Source: Sialis fuliginosa (Eukaryota; Arthropoda; Insecta; Megaloptera; Sialidae). Taken from it: a stretch of 64,000 bases of DNA. Below, one piece after another: positions 25,101 to 36,260 of this stretch. The notes beneath the pieces were generated by a model. The model did no database searches and was not told where the DNA came from. It was given only the letters and a program-made list of their open reading frames with translations. Location of the stretch: NCBI GenBank assembly GCA_961205875.1, contig OY540818.1:11692761-11756760 (forward strand), read 5' to 3'. Within the stretch, counting starts at the first letter, position 1; each line of letters starts with the position of its first letter. A program made the translations under genes and the position numbers.

Positions 25101-28100
25101 GCAAGGAAGAAATATATCTAAAACAAAATAACACACGACAAATAAGAATTCAGAATTCTATGATACGAGTATTTAATTTAGATAAATTTTTTACTTACCG
25201 TCTATATCAACTATGGTCATTTCATGAGGTTGATTTAAACCATCTGCTAATAAATAAAAATGCAACGATGAATTAAAACAGATAAACCCAATTTGTGTCC
25301 GTGCGTCTCCTGGTATATTATCTATTTCTTCCGTTAAAGCATTACAAAGCACTTGTAAGTAACCGGACTCGACTGCAAGCCGTGAAACATCCAAAACATA
25401 TAAATATACAGCAGGTTGTGGTGGGCGTACCTAAAAAATATTTTAAAGTGTTTCTTAGCAATCAAATGTAGAGTTGTGCATTTTTTCAACTTACCATATA
25501 TTCAGATGGTGCAATATATTCTATAGTGCTAGATTTTATTTCTGGTCTTCTAGTTGGATCTCCATATGTTTTACTTAAAGGATCATACTGGAATTCTTCT
25601 GGTACTAATAAAATGAGAATGATATATTTAAAATTTATATTCATTTTTGGTTTTTGTCAGAAATGTAAAATCTTATTTTTTATTGTATAAAATATACAAC
25701 ATTAAGACAACATTTTATACAATAAAACGATTACAATATACTCACATTCATTAACTCTGTAGCACAAATTACATTTCCACCGTTTAGAATCTACGAAATA
25801 TACAAAAGGATTTATGTATGTTCTACATGCACGACATCGAACTATGGAATTGCATTGTATAACCGGCAAATGCTGAAAAATAAAATATTCACATATATAT
25901 ACATATATTAAATCAGTTAAATAATTAATTAACGATTGACTTACATTTAAATCTTTAAATGGATGTATTAAAACTCCTAGAGGTAAACGTGATTTGTTCA
26001 ATAAGGAATTTGATTCAGGAATTTTCGTCATTGTACAACGGAAAATACTGCAAAAAATTAATTTAAAATATTGGTACTTTAGAAATACAGTAAATAGAAT
26101 ATCATTTATCCAATATAGAAAGATCATAGTATTCTAAACATTATCACAAAGGATAATATTAATAAAAATTATGAAGATCCAAAATCTTGTTAAAATATCT
26201 ACATTCTGAAGAACTAAATAAATATCCACATATATATAGATTATAGATATATGTATCGTCAACATTGAATGATACATGAAAAAATTAAATCTATTTTGGA
26301 TTAACGATATTTCACATAGCAAATTTAAAAATAAACTTACTCTGGACTACAATTTGCAGAATTCAAACACTCTTGAGCAAGAACTACTTTCCCAGGTTCA
26401 ACTTTTCCCGGAGGCAGAATATTCCTGTTTTGTAACAAGTCATAACTCTCACACCCCCACAATCTATTAAAACCTGTCTGAGTTACATTTAAATTACCCT
26501 GAGAATCACTTTGGTACGTTTGTTGCATATTTCCCATTTGATTTTGGTTTAATTTATACTGAGGTTGCATTTGCGGCTGATTATAGTTTTGCTGTGGTTG
26601 TGGAACTGTATTTTGATATCCATAATTCTGATATGTTTGAGTCGGATACCTTCTTGATTGTGATGTTGGCATTTTAGGTTGATTAATCGGTGATGAATCT
26701 CCACCTGGATAACCTGGTTGGGTTAGTTTCTGTTGGTTGTAAGTAGGAGGTAAAGGAACATGATTTTGTTCATTATAATTCACTGGTTGTTGGCTTTGGG
26801 CAACATTTTCAGGTGGTATTTGTTTTGGGAGATTTTGATTTTGCTGGAATTGATTAAGAGATTGTTGTTGAACTGGTTGGCTCAACGGTTGATTAGGCAG
26901 TCTATTTATTTGAAACTGATTTAATGATGGTGATTGGTTTGCTTGTAACTGCCCTGTAGTTGGATGTTGATTCATTGGCGATTGCCCTGAAATCGGAGGT
27001 TGATTCATTTGTAATTGTCCTGAAGTTGGAGGTTGATTCATTGGCATTTGGCCTAAAGTTGGAGGTTTATTCATTGGCATTTGGCCTAAAGTTGGAGGTC
27101 GATTCATTTGTAATTGTCCTGAGGCCAGAGGTGGATTTAATGGCAATTGTCCTGAAGTAGGAGGTTGATTCATTTGTAATTGCCCTGAAGTTGGAGGTTG
27201 AATTATTTGATGTTGCCCTGAAGTTAAGGGTTGAATTACTTGATGTCCTGAAGTTGAAGGTTGAATTATTTGGTGTTGCCCTGAAGTTGGTGATCGATTT
27301 ACTTGAAATTGATTTGGAGCTGGAGGTTGAACCATTTCTGACTGAAGTTGTGGTGGTTTAGCTTGATATTGATTTATATTAGGATGAACCAGACTTGAAA
27401 CTGTAGACTGTTGACTTGAAGTAGATAATTGATTAGGTTGAGATTGATTTGGAACTGTACTAACGGGTTGAACAAGCTGAAACTGGAGAGGTTGTGGTCT
27501 TTGTATCGATGGATTAGAAATTTGTTGTTGAAATTGAGTTGAAGCCGGAAACTGAGCTTGTTGATTTTGATATTGTCGATTTTGCTGAAGATAATTTGTC
27601 GGCATTTGTTGACTTGAAACAGTCGATTGGTTTAACTGTTGCTGTAGTAATATTCTAGTTGATTGAGCAGAATTTTGATTAGTTGGCATCTGTGGTAATT
27701 GTTCCTGATGACCAGAACCTAATACCGGTGATTCTTTACTTTGCTGATTATACAAATATAAAGTGGGCAACCGTTGACTTTTATTATTTACAACAGAAGT
27801 GTTTGAATCATTTCTTTTATCAACCAGCTGGTTGTATTCAGCACTAGTTTTATAAACAGGAGGGTTTATATCTTGTTGGGCTTGTCCTGTAATTTGTTTT
27901 TGCTCAGTAGTTACTGAATGTGTCAAGTGAATACTATCCGAACTTGAATTAGTTTTACTATGATGGCTGTTATTCAAATTTTGATTAATACTAGATGAAT
28001 TGTTAATGTCAAATCTAGATTGAGCATCTTGATTTGGAAATATTTTTTCTGAAGTGGATGTTATTCCTTCAGTTTTTCTTTCTAATTGCTTTTTAAAATC

Positions 28101-29060
28101 CACATTTTGAGTATTGAATGTAGAAGTTATTTGATCATTTTTAAAATCATAACCCATCGCATTTTTTTCCTTAGTTAAATTTTCAAATTCTGGAATGGTA
28201 TGTGTCACTTTTTGCACATCTTTTAAAATACTTGACTGTTGGTTTGATAGAACATTAGTTTCAACAGAACTAGGAGCAATTAAATTTGGCGTTGTTACAT
28301 AAATGGTGGGTTTTGATACAACACTAGTCATCACAATCTTGTCAGAACTGGGGGACATTAATGAAGTAGTTCTACGAGTTTCATTATGATCTTGCTTAAA
28401 CATTCTTGTGAAATTTTCACGTTGTTCCAATGATGTATCACTTACTACTGCAGAATTTATTTGTTTTTTAACAGACATGTCTTCCACTTTTTTCGAAACA
28501 TAATCCAACTTTTTAGAAAAATCACTAGCTTCAATTTTCTTCACATCACCAATTGTTTGTCTATTTAAATTTGATATTTCTAACATGTTTCCAGTTCCAG
28601 GCATTTTATTACTCGAAGATGTAACAACTTCATTTTTATTTTGAGTACCTACTAATTTAACGATCTGTGTATTTTGTAAAGGTGAACTAGTTACTAACGA
28701 AGGTGAATTTGGATTGAAATTTGTTGGCGCTAATAATATATTCTGAGGTGTTGATTCTTGTATTTGCGATAACAATATATTACTACTATGATTAGGTTTT
28801 GGGTGTACCGATTGCGAACTCGGTACATTAGATGTATTGGTTCGTAAACTCATTCCTGGCGGAAGTTGAGATGCTGGTATTTCACTTTGTTTCCATGCTA
28901 GAGGCGATGGGTCCCGAGATGAATGTGCAGAACTCAAAAGGCCATTTGTCGAAGGCGTTGACAGAGAGAGCTTTTGACCGGGATTGTGGATTATCGGTTT
29001 CATTCCGGTCTGTTGCTGTGAAACGTTGAAAATATTTTCAGAGGATGGATGCTGCGACAT
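22147..29060 (-). CDS. Sec24: Sec24 (A/B type), COPII cargo-binding coat subunit; 14 coding exons
   Basis: Sec24 pairs with Sec23 in the inner COPII coat and selects cargo at ER exit sites. Coding exons read from high to low coordinates: 29060-26341, 26047-25945, 25872-25746, 25604-25495, 25430-25199, 25117-24963, 24888-24663, 24270-24117, 24056-23881, 23825-23715, 23645-23464, 23254-23049, 22776-22540, 22258-22147. All junctions are GT-AG and sum to 4,851 bases, 1,616 aa. Residues 1 to about 860 are low-complexity, rich in Gln, Asn, Pro and Ser. The conserved core follows: a zinc finger with Cys954, Cys957, Cys975 and Cys978 (CRAC...CNLC), the trunk (PPQPAVYLYVLDVS, SPTGGRVSVF), the YLTRKIGYEAVMRIRC and TFHGNFFVRSTDLLSLPN blocks, the helical domain (MAVDRSFK), a gelsolin-like part and the ALSYYEFLQHLK tail. 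Core blocks match animal SEC24A/B rather than C/D. The N-terminal arm is longer than in vertebrate homologues. Confidence 0.96.
26930..27320 (-). repeat. coding minisatellite in the Sec24 N-terminal arm (about 11-residue units)
   Basis: Roughly residues 581-711 of Sec24 are built from about ten tandem imperfect units of about 33 bases, each close to QPPTSGQLQMN. Variants include LPLNPPLASGQ, MPMNKPPTLGQ and SPMNQHPTTGQ. The reading frame is kept throughout, so unit number can change without breaking the protein. The opposite strand is also open here for 66 codons, a by-product of the repeat and not a gene. Confidence 0.9.
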
Positions 29061-30334
29061 TGTGATCAGATGTTATCAAAAGTTTCTCTGAAATAAAACA
29101 AAATAATATCAAAAGTCTGTTATCTGTTGTAACGCTTGAAAAAATAATTAACAATAAAATTATATGTAATTTCCTTAAAAAGGCTATAAATTCAATATAC
29201 AATGGAAAAGATAAAGATAAAAGAAAGCTTGTATAAAAAAATGCATTTTATTACAGTAATATCATAAAACAGCATTTTTTTACATAAATGAAATTTATAA
29301 ATAAACCTTGAAATACATGTTTTGAATAAAAAATGTATCAAAAAAGTTTAGTAATTACTTATGACATGATACTTAAATAATTGAATAATATGTAGACTGT
29401 AACATTATACATATTAATATTAAGAAGTATTCTGACTCACTACAGCAATTACTTAATTAATAATATAGTAAAGCAATTAGTAATAGAGTCTTTATGAATG
29501 GAAATTAGGCATGAATTAGGTTATTAGTTAAAAACACTAAAAATGACCTAAACTAGTAAAATAATTGAAAATATGTACATTAATCATTGACACAAAACTT
29601 CAAATATTATTTATGTGTAAATAAAATACATATAGGTAACTAAAATTTAAAAAAAATGTTGGTATATTGTAAAAATAAAGTTAATTAAAATACTGTTAAT
29701 TATATACATAAAATGCACATATTTATTTCCATTATTTTTATATAAATGAGTAATGATCAATACTTTTAAAGGAAATTACTTTCATTTAATTTTCAATACA
29801 TTTTTTAATTATATTAATCCAGTCTGGGCCGTTGGCGTATATTCAATGCTTTAAAATTTGACGCAAATTAAATACCAAGATTTTCCTTATACGAAGAAGC
29901 AAATGCTTTTTTATACGCATTTCAATAAAAACAATTTTCAAAAGTTCGAAGTTCAAGAAATGTATTTAAAATCTAGGTACTTAAAAATTTTTTAATAAGT
30001 ATGCTTCTTTATGTACGCTTTGTAAAAATGCAAAGTGATACTAGGAAAATATTAACATTTTTACTTTAAAAATAGTAAAAATATGTTCAAATAGCAAATA
30101 ATTGCCAAATCATTCGTAAATTGACATTGAAGTTATAAGAACCTTAACCCTAAATTTAAACATTTTAACATAATTTTATTAGCAGACAATAGCACACTTA
30201 CGATTTAATATATTATTTAACACGATATATTAAAATTGATCATCATGACACAAACACTTGAAAATATTTACACATTTTTGAGTTTTCGTTAGAAAACTCA
30301 ACCAATTTGATTTCTGACAAATTCACTGACTTAC

Positions 30335-30450
30335 GTGGCCGCAAAAATACTACAGCGCTGTACCGTGTTAATTATTAGAAACTCCATTCATTGTACACAG
30401 ACTTATAGAAGTCTATGATTGCACATTCGAAGAACGCACACGAAACGCAA
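30335..30450 (-). other. probable 5' UTR exon and promoter region of Sec24
   Basis: On the minus strand a segment ending GCGGCCAC is followed by a strong GTAAGT donor at 30334-30329. The Sec24 ATG exon has a matching acceptor (TTATTTCAG, exon start 29087) 27 bases upstream of the ATG. The segment is less AT-rich than its surroundings and contains several CpGs, as expected near a start site. The upstream limit is uncertain. I infer a roughly 1.25-kb first intron (29,088-30,334). Transcript data would be needed to confirm it. Confidence 0.5.
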
Positions 30451-31489
30451 TTCGAATGCTAGGAAATTGCCTATGTTGCCTATATTATAATTTATAACAT
30501 CTATGATTATAATGTTACACTTTATTAATAATGAATTGCTCGGTATAAAAATGCATACGTATATATACGAGTATCTACGTACTACGTACGTAATGGGAAT
30601 TTTCATTTTTTTATTTAATTTATATACATACTCCTGGACTTCTGTAAACACAAATTAATTAAAATTAAATTAAATCTTATTATGGATCCATTAGATTAGA
30701 TTGGATCCAAATTACATATTCAAAATACATCAGTTAAATACCATAGCTTATTGTTATTATTCACCAAAGTAACTCTGACTAGGTATAGAATTAGATCTAA
30801 TCAGATTTAGTCAGTGTCCATAAAATATCCAGATATAATTTAAGTAGATCTAATCAGATTCAATCAGATCTGACTGGATACAATGTTTGATCTAATTAGA
30901 ATAATTTTACATTATTGTTTTGGTTATTTTAAGCTTCCAGGGGGTAAAATATGTAAACAAATTTTTTTGGTCATTGAAAATCTATGAGGGGTATGATAAC
31001 CATTCGATTTATTTAAAAAAATAGATAATTTTTATGTCCTTAAAAAATCACAGGGGGACCCCGCCTAATGTGTAAAAATAAAATCTATTGACTTTTTTGC
31101 GGTGAAGGGGGACACTCGATTTCCGCCCCTGGTGCCACCCCCTAGAGACGCCACTGTGGAAGTCTCATGCATTATAAGATTTGATGAGCGCCGATGTGAG
31201 TCAAATTTGTACTGTTAGTTTAAATATTTATTTTTATACACATATTCGGTTTATTATTTTAAACAATAATTGTTTAAAATAACAAAACGCATTTAGTGGG
31301 ACAACTATACAAATAAAATATAATGTAATATGAAATTAAAAAAAAAAAACTAGGCGAATATGAACTTTAGGGTTGCAGACGAATTATGATGCCGATGGTA
31401 CATACTTACACATACTTACTTTAGTTGACAGTTTAAACTGTTTAAGCGGTGTTCTTATAATTATTGTTTAACAATAAGTAATATTTTTA
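30451..31489. other. intergenic DNA with AGATCTAATCAGATT-type short repeats
   Basis: From 30,680 to 30,900 the motifs GGATCCA and AGATCTAATCAGATT recur. At 31,055-31,160 a G/C-run segment ends CCCCTAGAGACGCCACTG, which looks like a hAT right end; no left partner was found. A 29-bp palindrome (TTATTTTAAACAA and its reverse) is near 31,253. Confidence 0.5.
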
Positions 31490-32343
31490 ATGTTTTTTTT
31501 TGTTTTACAAATATAAATATATGTGCAAAAGTTTCTCTATAAGGTGCGAAACTATTACTACATTTAATAACAATGCTAGCGAATTAAATATGTTTCATTT
31601 ATAATGATTTATATTTGAATTTTGAACTACTTATACTGGCGTTTTGTTATGTCTGCATATCTGAACGTTAATTAATATATCTCATGTCATTTTCATTAAT
31701 TAATTTTTTTGTATAATTATTTTGAGTTTGCTAATTCTTCAAGTAATTTTTATTTTAATAGAAGATAATCTAATGTAAAATGTAAAAATTAGTATGTAAT
31801 TAAAAATAATTATTCTATAGTGTTGCCTGCCATTTTTTTTAAATTACACACCTATGCAATCAAACACACACACACGCACAGTTTTTGTGACGTAGTGATG
31901 GTTTACTTGGGCGGGCTTTTTGTGCTTATGGTAATTTAAGTCATATTCCAAGTATTTTTCGTTTTACAAATCTAAATATATGTGCAAAAGTTTCTATACA
32001 AAGTGCGGAAATATTGTTATTTTGAATTTCAACGTATCGTGTACGAAATTTAACGTATTAGTATAATTTATATTTGAAATACCAATACAATGGCATTCCT
32101 AATATATGTAAGTACTTATGCATCATCGTATCTATTGTTACTATGTTAGTTATACCGTTATTTATTTATTTATTTTACAAAATTACTTTACTAATCCTTC
32201 CAGTAATTATATTGTTAAAATAGACAGTTTTTTCTATAGTGTTGCTTGCCATCTTCAAATCACACGTATACACTCACACATGCATAGTTCAGTTGGCGGT
32301 TTTTTTTGTGCAGTATTCATGTGATTATTTTAGTTAATTTTGT
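31490..32343 (+). repeat. two-copy tandem duplication of about 420-460 bp
   Basis: Landmarks recur in order: TATGTGCAAAAGTTTCT at 31519 and 31978, and CTATAGTGTTGCCTGCCAT at 31815 with a one-base variant at 32234. CACACA-rich blocks followed by a GTTTTTTTGTG-like block occur in both copies. The right edge (TTTATAATACTGGACA) resembles the end of the 16672-16953 MITE family. Confidence 0.6.
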
Positions 32344-32919
32344 TAGCTCTTTTATAATACTGGACATTAATCAAAATGCAAAATAATTGATTTTTTTTTT
32401 CAAATTTTGATTGTTAAAAATATAACAAGTTCGTTAAGTGCCTTTGGTATGAACATTGTTGCAAATTCGATTTGGCGGTTATATACACTATTCACTATAT
32501 TCAGTATAGTTCACATCACGTTTACATTATTTTGACTTATTTTATAATTTTATTTGCGGTTATTTAAGGTTGAATAAATATGTATTATTATTAATCAAAT
32601 TGCAGGCAATTATATTCTTTTATAAACAATTAAAATATACCAGTAAATTATTTTTTTGAAAAAAAAACTATGTTGAGGTTGTTTCAATGTTTTTAAACAT
32701 TGTCGATTTCATTAAAAAAATGTAAACAAAACTATCTTTATGTTAAATTTCAAATGTATACGTCGATTAGTTTCAGAGAAAATTGCCTGTGACAGACGGA
32801 CGGACGGAGACCATTAGTGTTTCGTTTTCACGGAACACTAAAAATACATTTTTTTCGTTATGAATTTCTTTATAAAACTAAATATTTTAAAATCTTATAA
32901 TTTTATTTACATAATATCG

Positions 32920-33345
32920 AAAGATACAAGAAGCTTTGTGTTCGTTTTAGAATGAGACAAAAAAAATTGTTCTCCGATTTCAAAATTTTAAATTGATCTT
33001 GCCGTTTTAGGTCAAGACAAACACTTTTCGTTCTGTGTCTGTCTGTCTATTCATCCGTCCGTGTGCCTGTCCCCTGAATCCTTGTTATATGCATAAGTCA
33101 TGAACCACTGAACCGATATTATTGAAACTTGGTCGGATGGTTGGGTCTGGCTTGAGGACGGTCCCATTTCAAAATCATCAAAATCATGTGTAAGGGGGAG
33201 GGGTGACATCCCAAGATATCTCAAGAACGATACTATGTATAATATAGGTCTACAACGTTCGTTGTAAAATATTCCCTTACAAAGATTTATCTCAATTTGC
33301 TTTAAAAATCGTGTATAGTTTTTGTTAAATTGATAGTCGGCCATT
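32920..33345 (-). repeat. dispersed repeat family D, copy 2 (minus)
   Basis: Reverse complement of the family: AAAACGAACACAAAGCTTCT, GACAGACACAGAACGAAAAG, GGTTCATGACTTATGC and CACATGATTTTGATGATTTT. The 97-codon minus-strand frame across it has no recognisable domain and is treated as chance. Confidence 0.65.
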
Positions 33346-35066
33346 TCTCCCCAAACATTTTCAATGACTACATTTTGAAGTTCGTACGTCCCCCCCCAGA
33401 AAAAATGGTTCTGGCACCACTGATAATTGCATATGAAATAATAAATATGTAAACCAAAAGTACACTTAACTCACATTGGCGCTTATTAAATCATATAATA
33501 GATGAGACACATCTGCAAATACCGGGGATATAATGAACAAAGCGCAAGTACCTTTTTTATTAATATTAATTTTCTCTATTTCCAGATCACTAACTGGATC
33601 CTAAGCTTTTTCTGGTTCACTAGTTTGTTATTAAAGAACGAAGAAAGAAAATTAGAGGAGTAAAAGTGTTGTAAATGTCAACAGTGAAAAAGTGTATTTA
33701 AAATTAAGTGAAATGGGCAATTTTAAAAAAGTGAAGTGCATATATAAAATATTATGTTTGTTAAGTGTGTGTTCACCAAAGAAGTTACCTCAATTTTTCA
33801 AGGAGTAAGAGCTTTGTAAAGGTTTGAGTTTTAAATATTAACAGTGTGCTTAGTAGGTATTTGGTCCAACGTTTCACCCCTTCCCAAGCGGTCGTAGGGC
33901 TTGATCAATAGGCCCTCCGCTTACCAATCACTTTATTATTGTATCGTATTTCACCAAACAGATACATTGATCTGTTTTGTGACTTACGAATTTATATTAT
34001 TTTGTAGTATAATTTAGCTGTTCTTCCGATTTAATTGGTTTCCGATCTAGCGAAGAACCCTGTCTGTTTGGATCTAGAAGATCCGTTATCGGACAGTGTT
34101 AGTCGTTGGGTTCTCTTAGGGGAGGGGGGCGGAATATTTGAACAACATACAACGAACCGTGGCCCGCTGCCTATTTGGAATGTCTTAGGTAGGGACGTGA
34201 GAGGTAGACTTGGTTGATATTTTGTACGTCAATGGACTTTAAGTAAATCCAGCGATAAGTAATCTTGTCTAGGATTTCTTAAGCGATATTTCACTCAAAG
34301 ATGATATATAGTGATTAGACGCTGGAAGAAACTAGCGAAAAGACCGTTATCTGCTTGAATTTGCTGGAGAAAGTCTAGGCGATGTCTGCCTTGAGCGGGT
34401 GCGTTTGGGCGGCACAAGTAGAGACACTGACTACACAACCAACACCCTATCTTGTAAACCTCATCCACCTCACACAATGTATGTATATATGTATATTTAT
34501 TTCAGGATTTGGACTGCTGTGTCGTTATCCAGACACGGCGGCATCGAGGGATTTTTGTTTGTTAATTCTTTTTAAAATAAATTTTTAATTAGTGTGTTCT
34601 TTTTTTTAAATTAATAACTTTAATAGTCAATTTGATCAGTAAATTAGATTATCGCGTAACTTTGTCCTCCAGAACAGATACTGAATAGCACACTTAGGTT
34701 AATGCGGAGTTGCTCTCTTCCTATGGACTATAAATGTGTATTTATTTAGTTTATAAGTACTAATCATCTTTTCTGGTTTTCAGGTTTTTATAAGTAATCT
34801 CCTATCTCTTATGCGTTATTTATAATATCTGTTATGTTAATGAAAGGGAAAATAAAATTCAGTAATCGTGTTTTATTTTAATCTCGTTAGTACATTTTTT
34901 ATTATCTATTTGCAATTTTAAGAAGATATAAATATTTTTCTAAAGATTACTGAGTTTTCATTTTCTAGTCATTTCTAGGAAGAGAGTATTTTTTATTTCA
35001 GGAAAAGTTTGTGAAAAAAAATTAGTGTTTCAAAAGTGTCTATTTGCAAAAAATATATAATCAAAT

Positions 35067-35201
35067 CAGTGTTTCTCAACTTTTTTTAACATGAAAATAA
35101 AATACCATAGTTAAATTAGAATAATATAATCATTATAAACAGAATATCTACAATTAATTTTGAATCTGAAAAATGTAAATTATTGACCCGAGAAACACTG
35201 T
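35067..35201. mobile_element. small MITE with CAGTGTTTCTC ends (also at 37493-37620)
   Basis: CAGTGTTTCTC and GAGAAACACTG enclose about 135 bases without coding potential. A copy with a few changes sits at the same place in the second array unit, so the insertion predates the tandem duplication. The ends resemble hAT elements but no 8-bp target duplication is evident. Confidence 0.55.
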
Positions 35202-36020
35202 ATAGACTATAGATTATATATTTTGCGATTTAATAATTTTTTATTAATATAATTTTCTCTGTTTTCAGATTTTCGACCGTTCCGCAAGAGTATTTATATT
35301 TTTTCTAACAAAATTCAAATTATCAAGAAAAAAATACAAGAAAATACAAGAAGAATTGCTTAGCTTTAATTTGCATCGCGATAATACATGGTTGTATTGA
35401 TTATTAATCTGTTAACAATCAATGCAATCCGTGTAATGATTATTCACATATTTTTTATTAATATAATTTTCTGTTTTCAGATTTTCGACCGTATCGCAAG
35501 AGTATTTTTCTTCTAACAAAATTGAAGTTATCAAGAAAACGATAAAAAAAATACAAGAAGAATTGCTTAACTTTAATTTGCATCGCGATAATACAGGGTT
35601 GGACTGATTTTTAATCTGTTGACAATCAATACAACCCTGTGTAATGATTATTAATCACATATTTATTATTAATATAAATTTTCTCTATTTTCAGATCACG
35701 GGCGGATCAGCTGATATTTATTTTTTTAGTTCACGTGTATATTCAAAGAATGAAGAAAGAAAATTCAAGGAGTGAGAGTGTTAAATAGTAATAATGAAAA
35801 AAGTGTTTTAAAAAAAGGTTTTATGCCTGGTACACCATCGTCGAGTGTTTGTCGAGTATGGCTAAATGCCGATGTGTAAACGGTATATTCGTGTTAGTTT
35901 GTCTTCATTAGGAAAATGTTAAGAACATTCGGGCCGTTGTTACGTGAATATCATCGCGATGTGTGTCCGAGGCATTAGTATTAAATATTAATAGTGAAAA
36001 ATGTGTATTTAAAATTAAGT

Positions 36021-36260
36021 GAAATGGGCAATTTTAAAAAAGTGAAGTGCATGTATAAAATATTGTGTTTGTTAAGTGTGTGTTCACCAAAGAAGTCACC
36101 TCAATTTTTCAAGGAGTAAGAGCTTTGTAAAGGTTTGAGTGAAATGGGCAATTTTAAAAAAGTGAAGTGCATGTATAAAATATTGTGTTTGTTAAGTGTG
36201 TATTCACCAAAGAAGTCACCTCAATTTTTCAAGGAGTAAAAGCTTTGTAAAGGTTTGAGT
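36021..36260 (+). repeat. 120-bp direct tandem duplication inside the array
   Basis: GAAATGGGCAATTTT starts at 36021 and again at 36141; the 120 bases between are almost identical. The matching place in the first unit (33,711-33,830) has one copy, so the duplication happened after the two units separated. Confidence 0.85.

Noticed and set aside
25702-26322. Minus-strand frames extending past Sec24 exons 2 and 3
   Set aside because: They read through introns; GT-AG boundaries give a continuous Sec24 protein, so only the exon parts are coding.
26960-27160. Plus-strand open frame with regular EVDSLAFGLKL-type repeats
   Set aside because: It is the antisense of the Sec24 coding minisatellite; its regularity comes from the repeat, and the Sec24 strand has the conserved protein.
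33051-33344. 97-codon minus-strand frame
   Set aside because: Lies in a dispersed repeat whose other copies have no equivalent open frame.
34035-34588. Short frames inside the tandem array (34035-34217, 34295-34477, 34382-34588)
   Set aside because: The second array unit carries indels and changes in the same places, and I see no known domain; treated as non-coding unless transcripts show otherwise.
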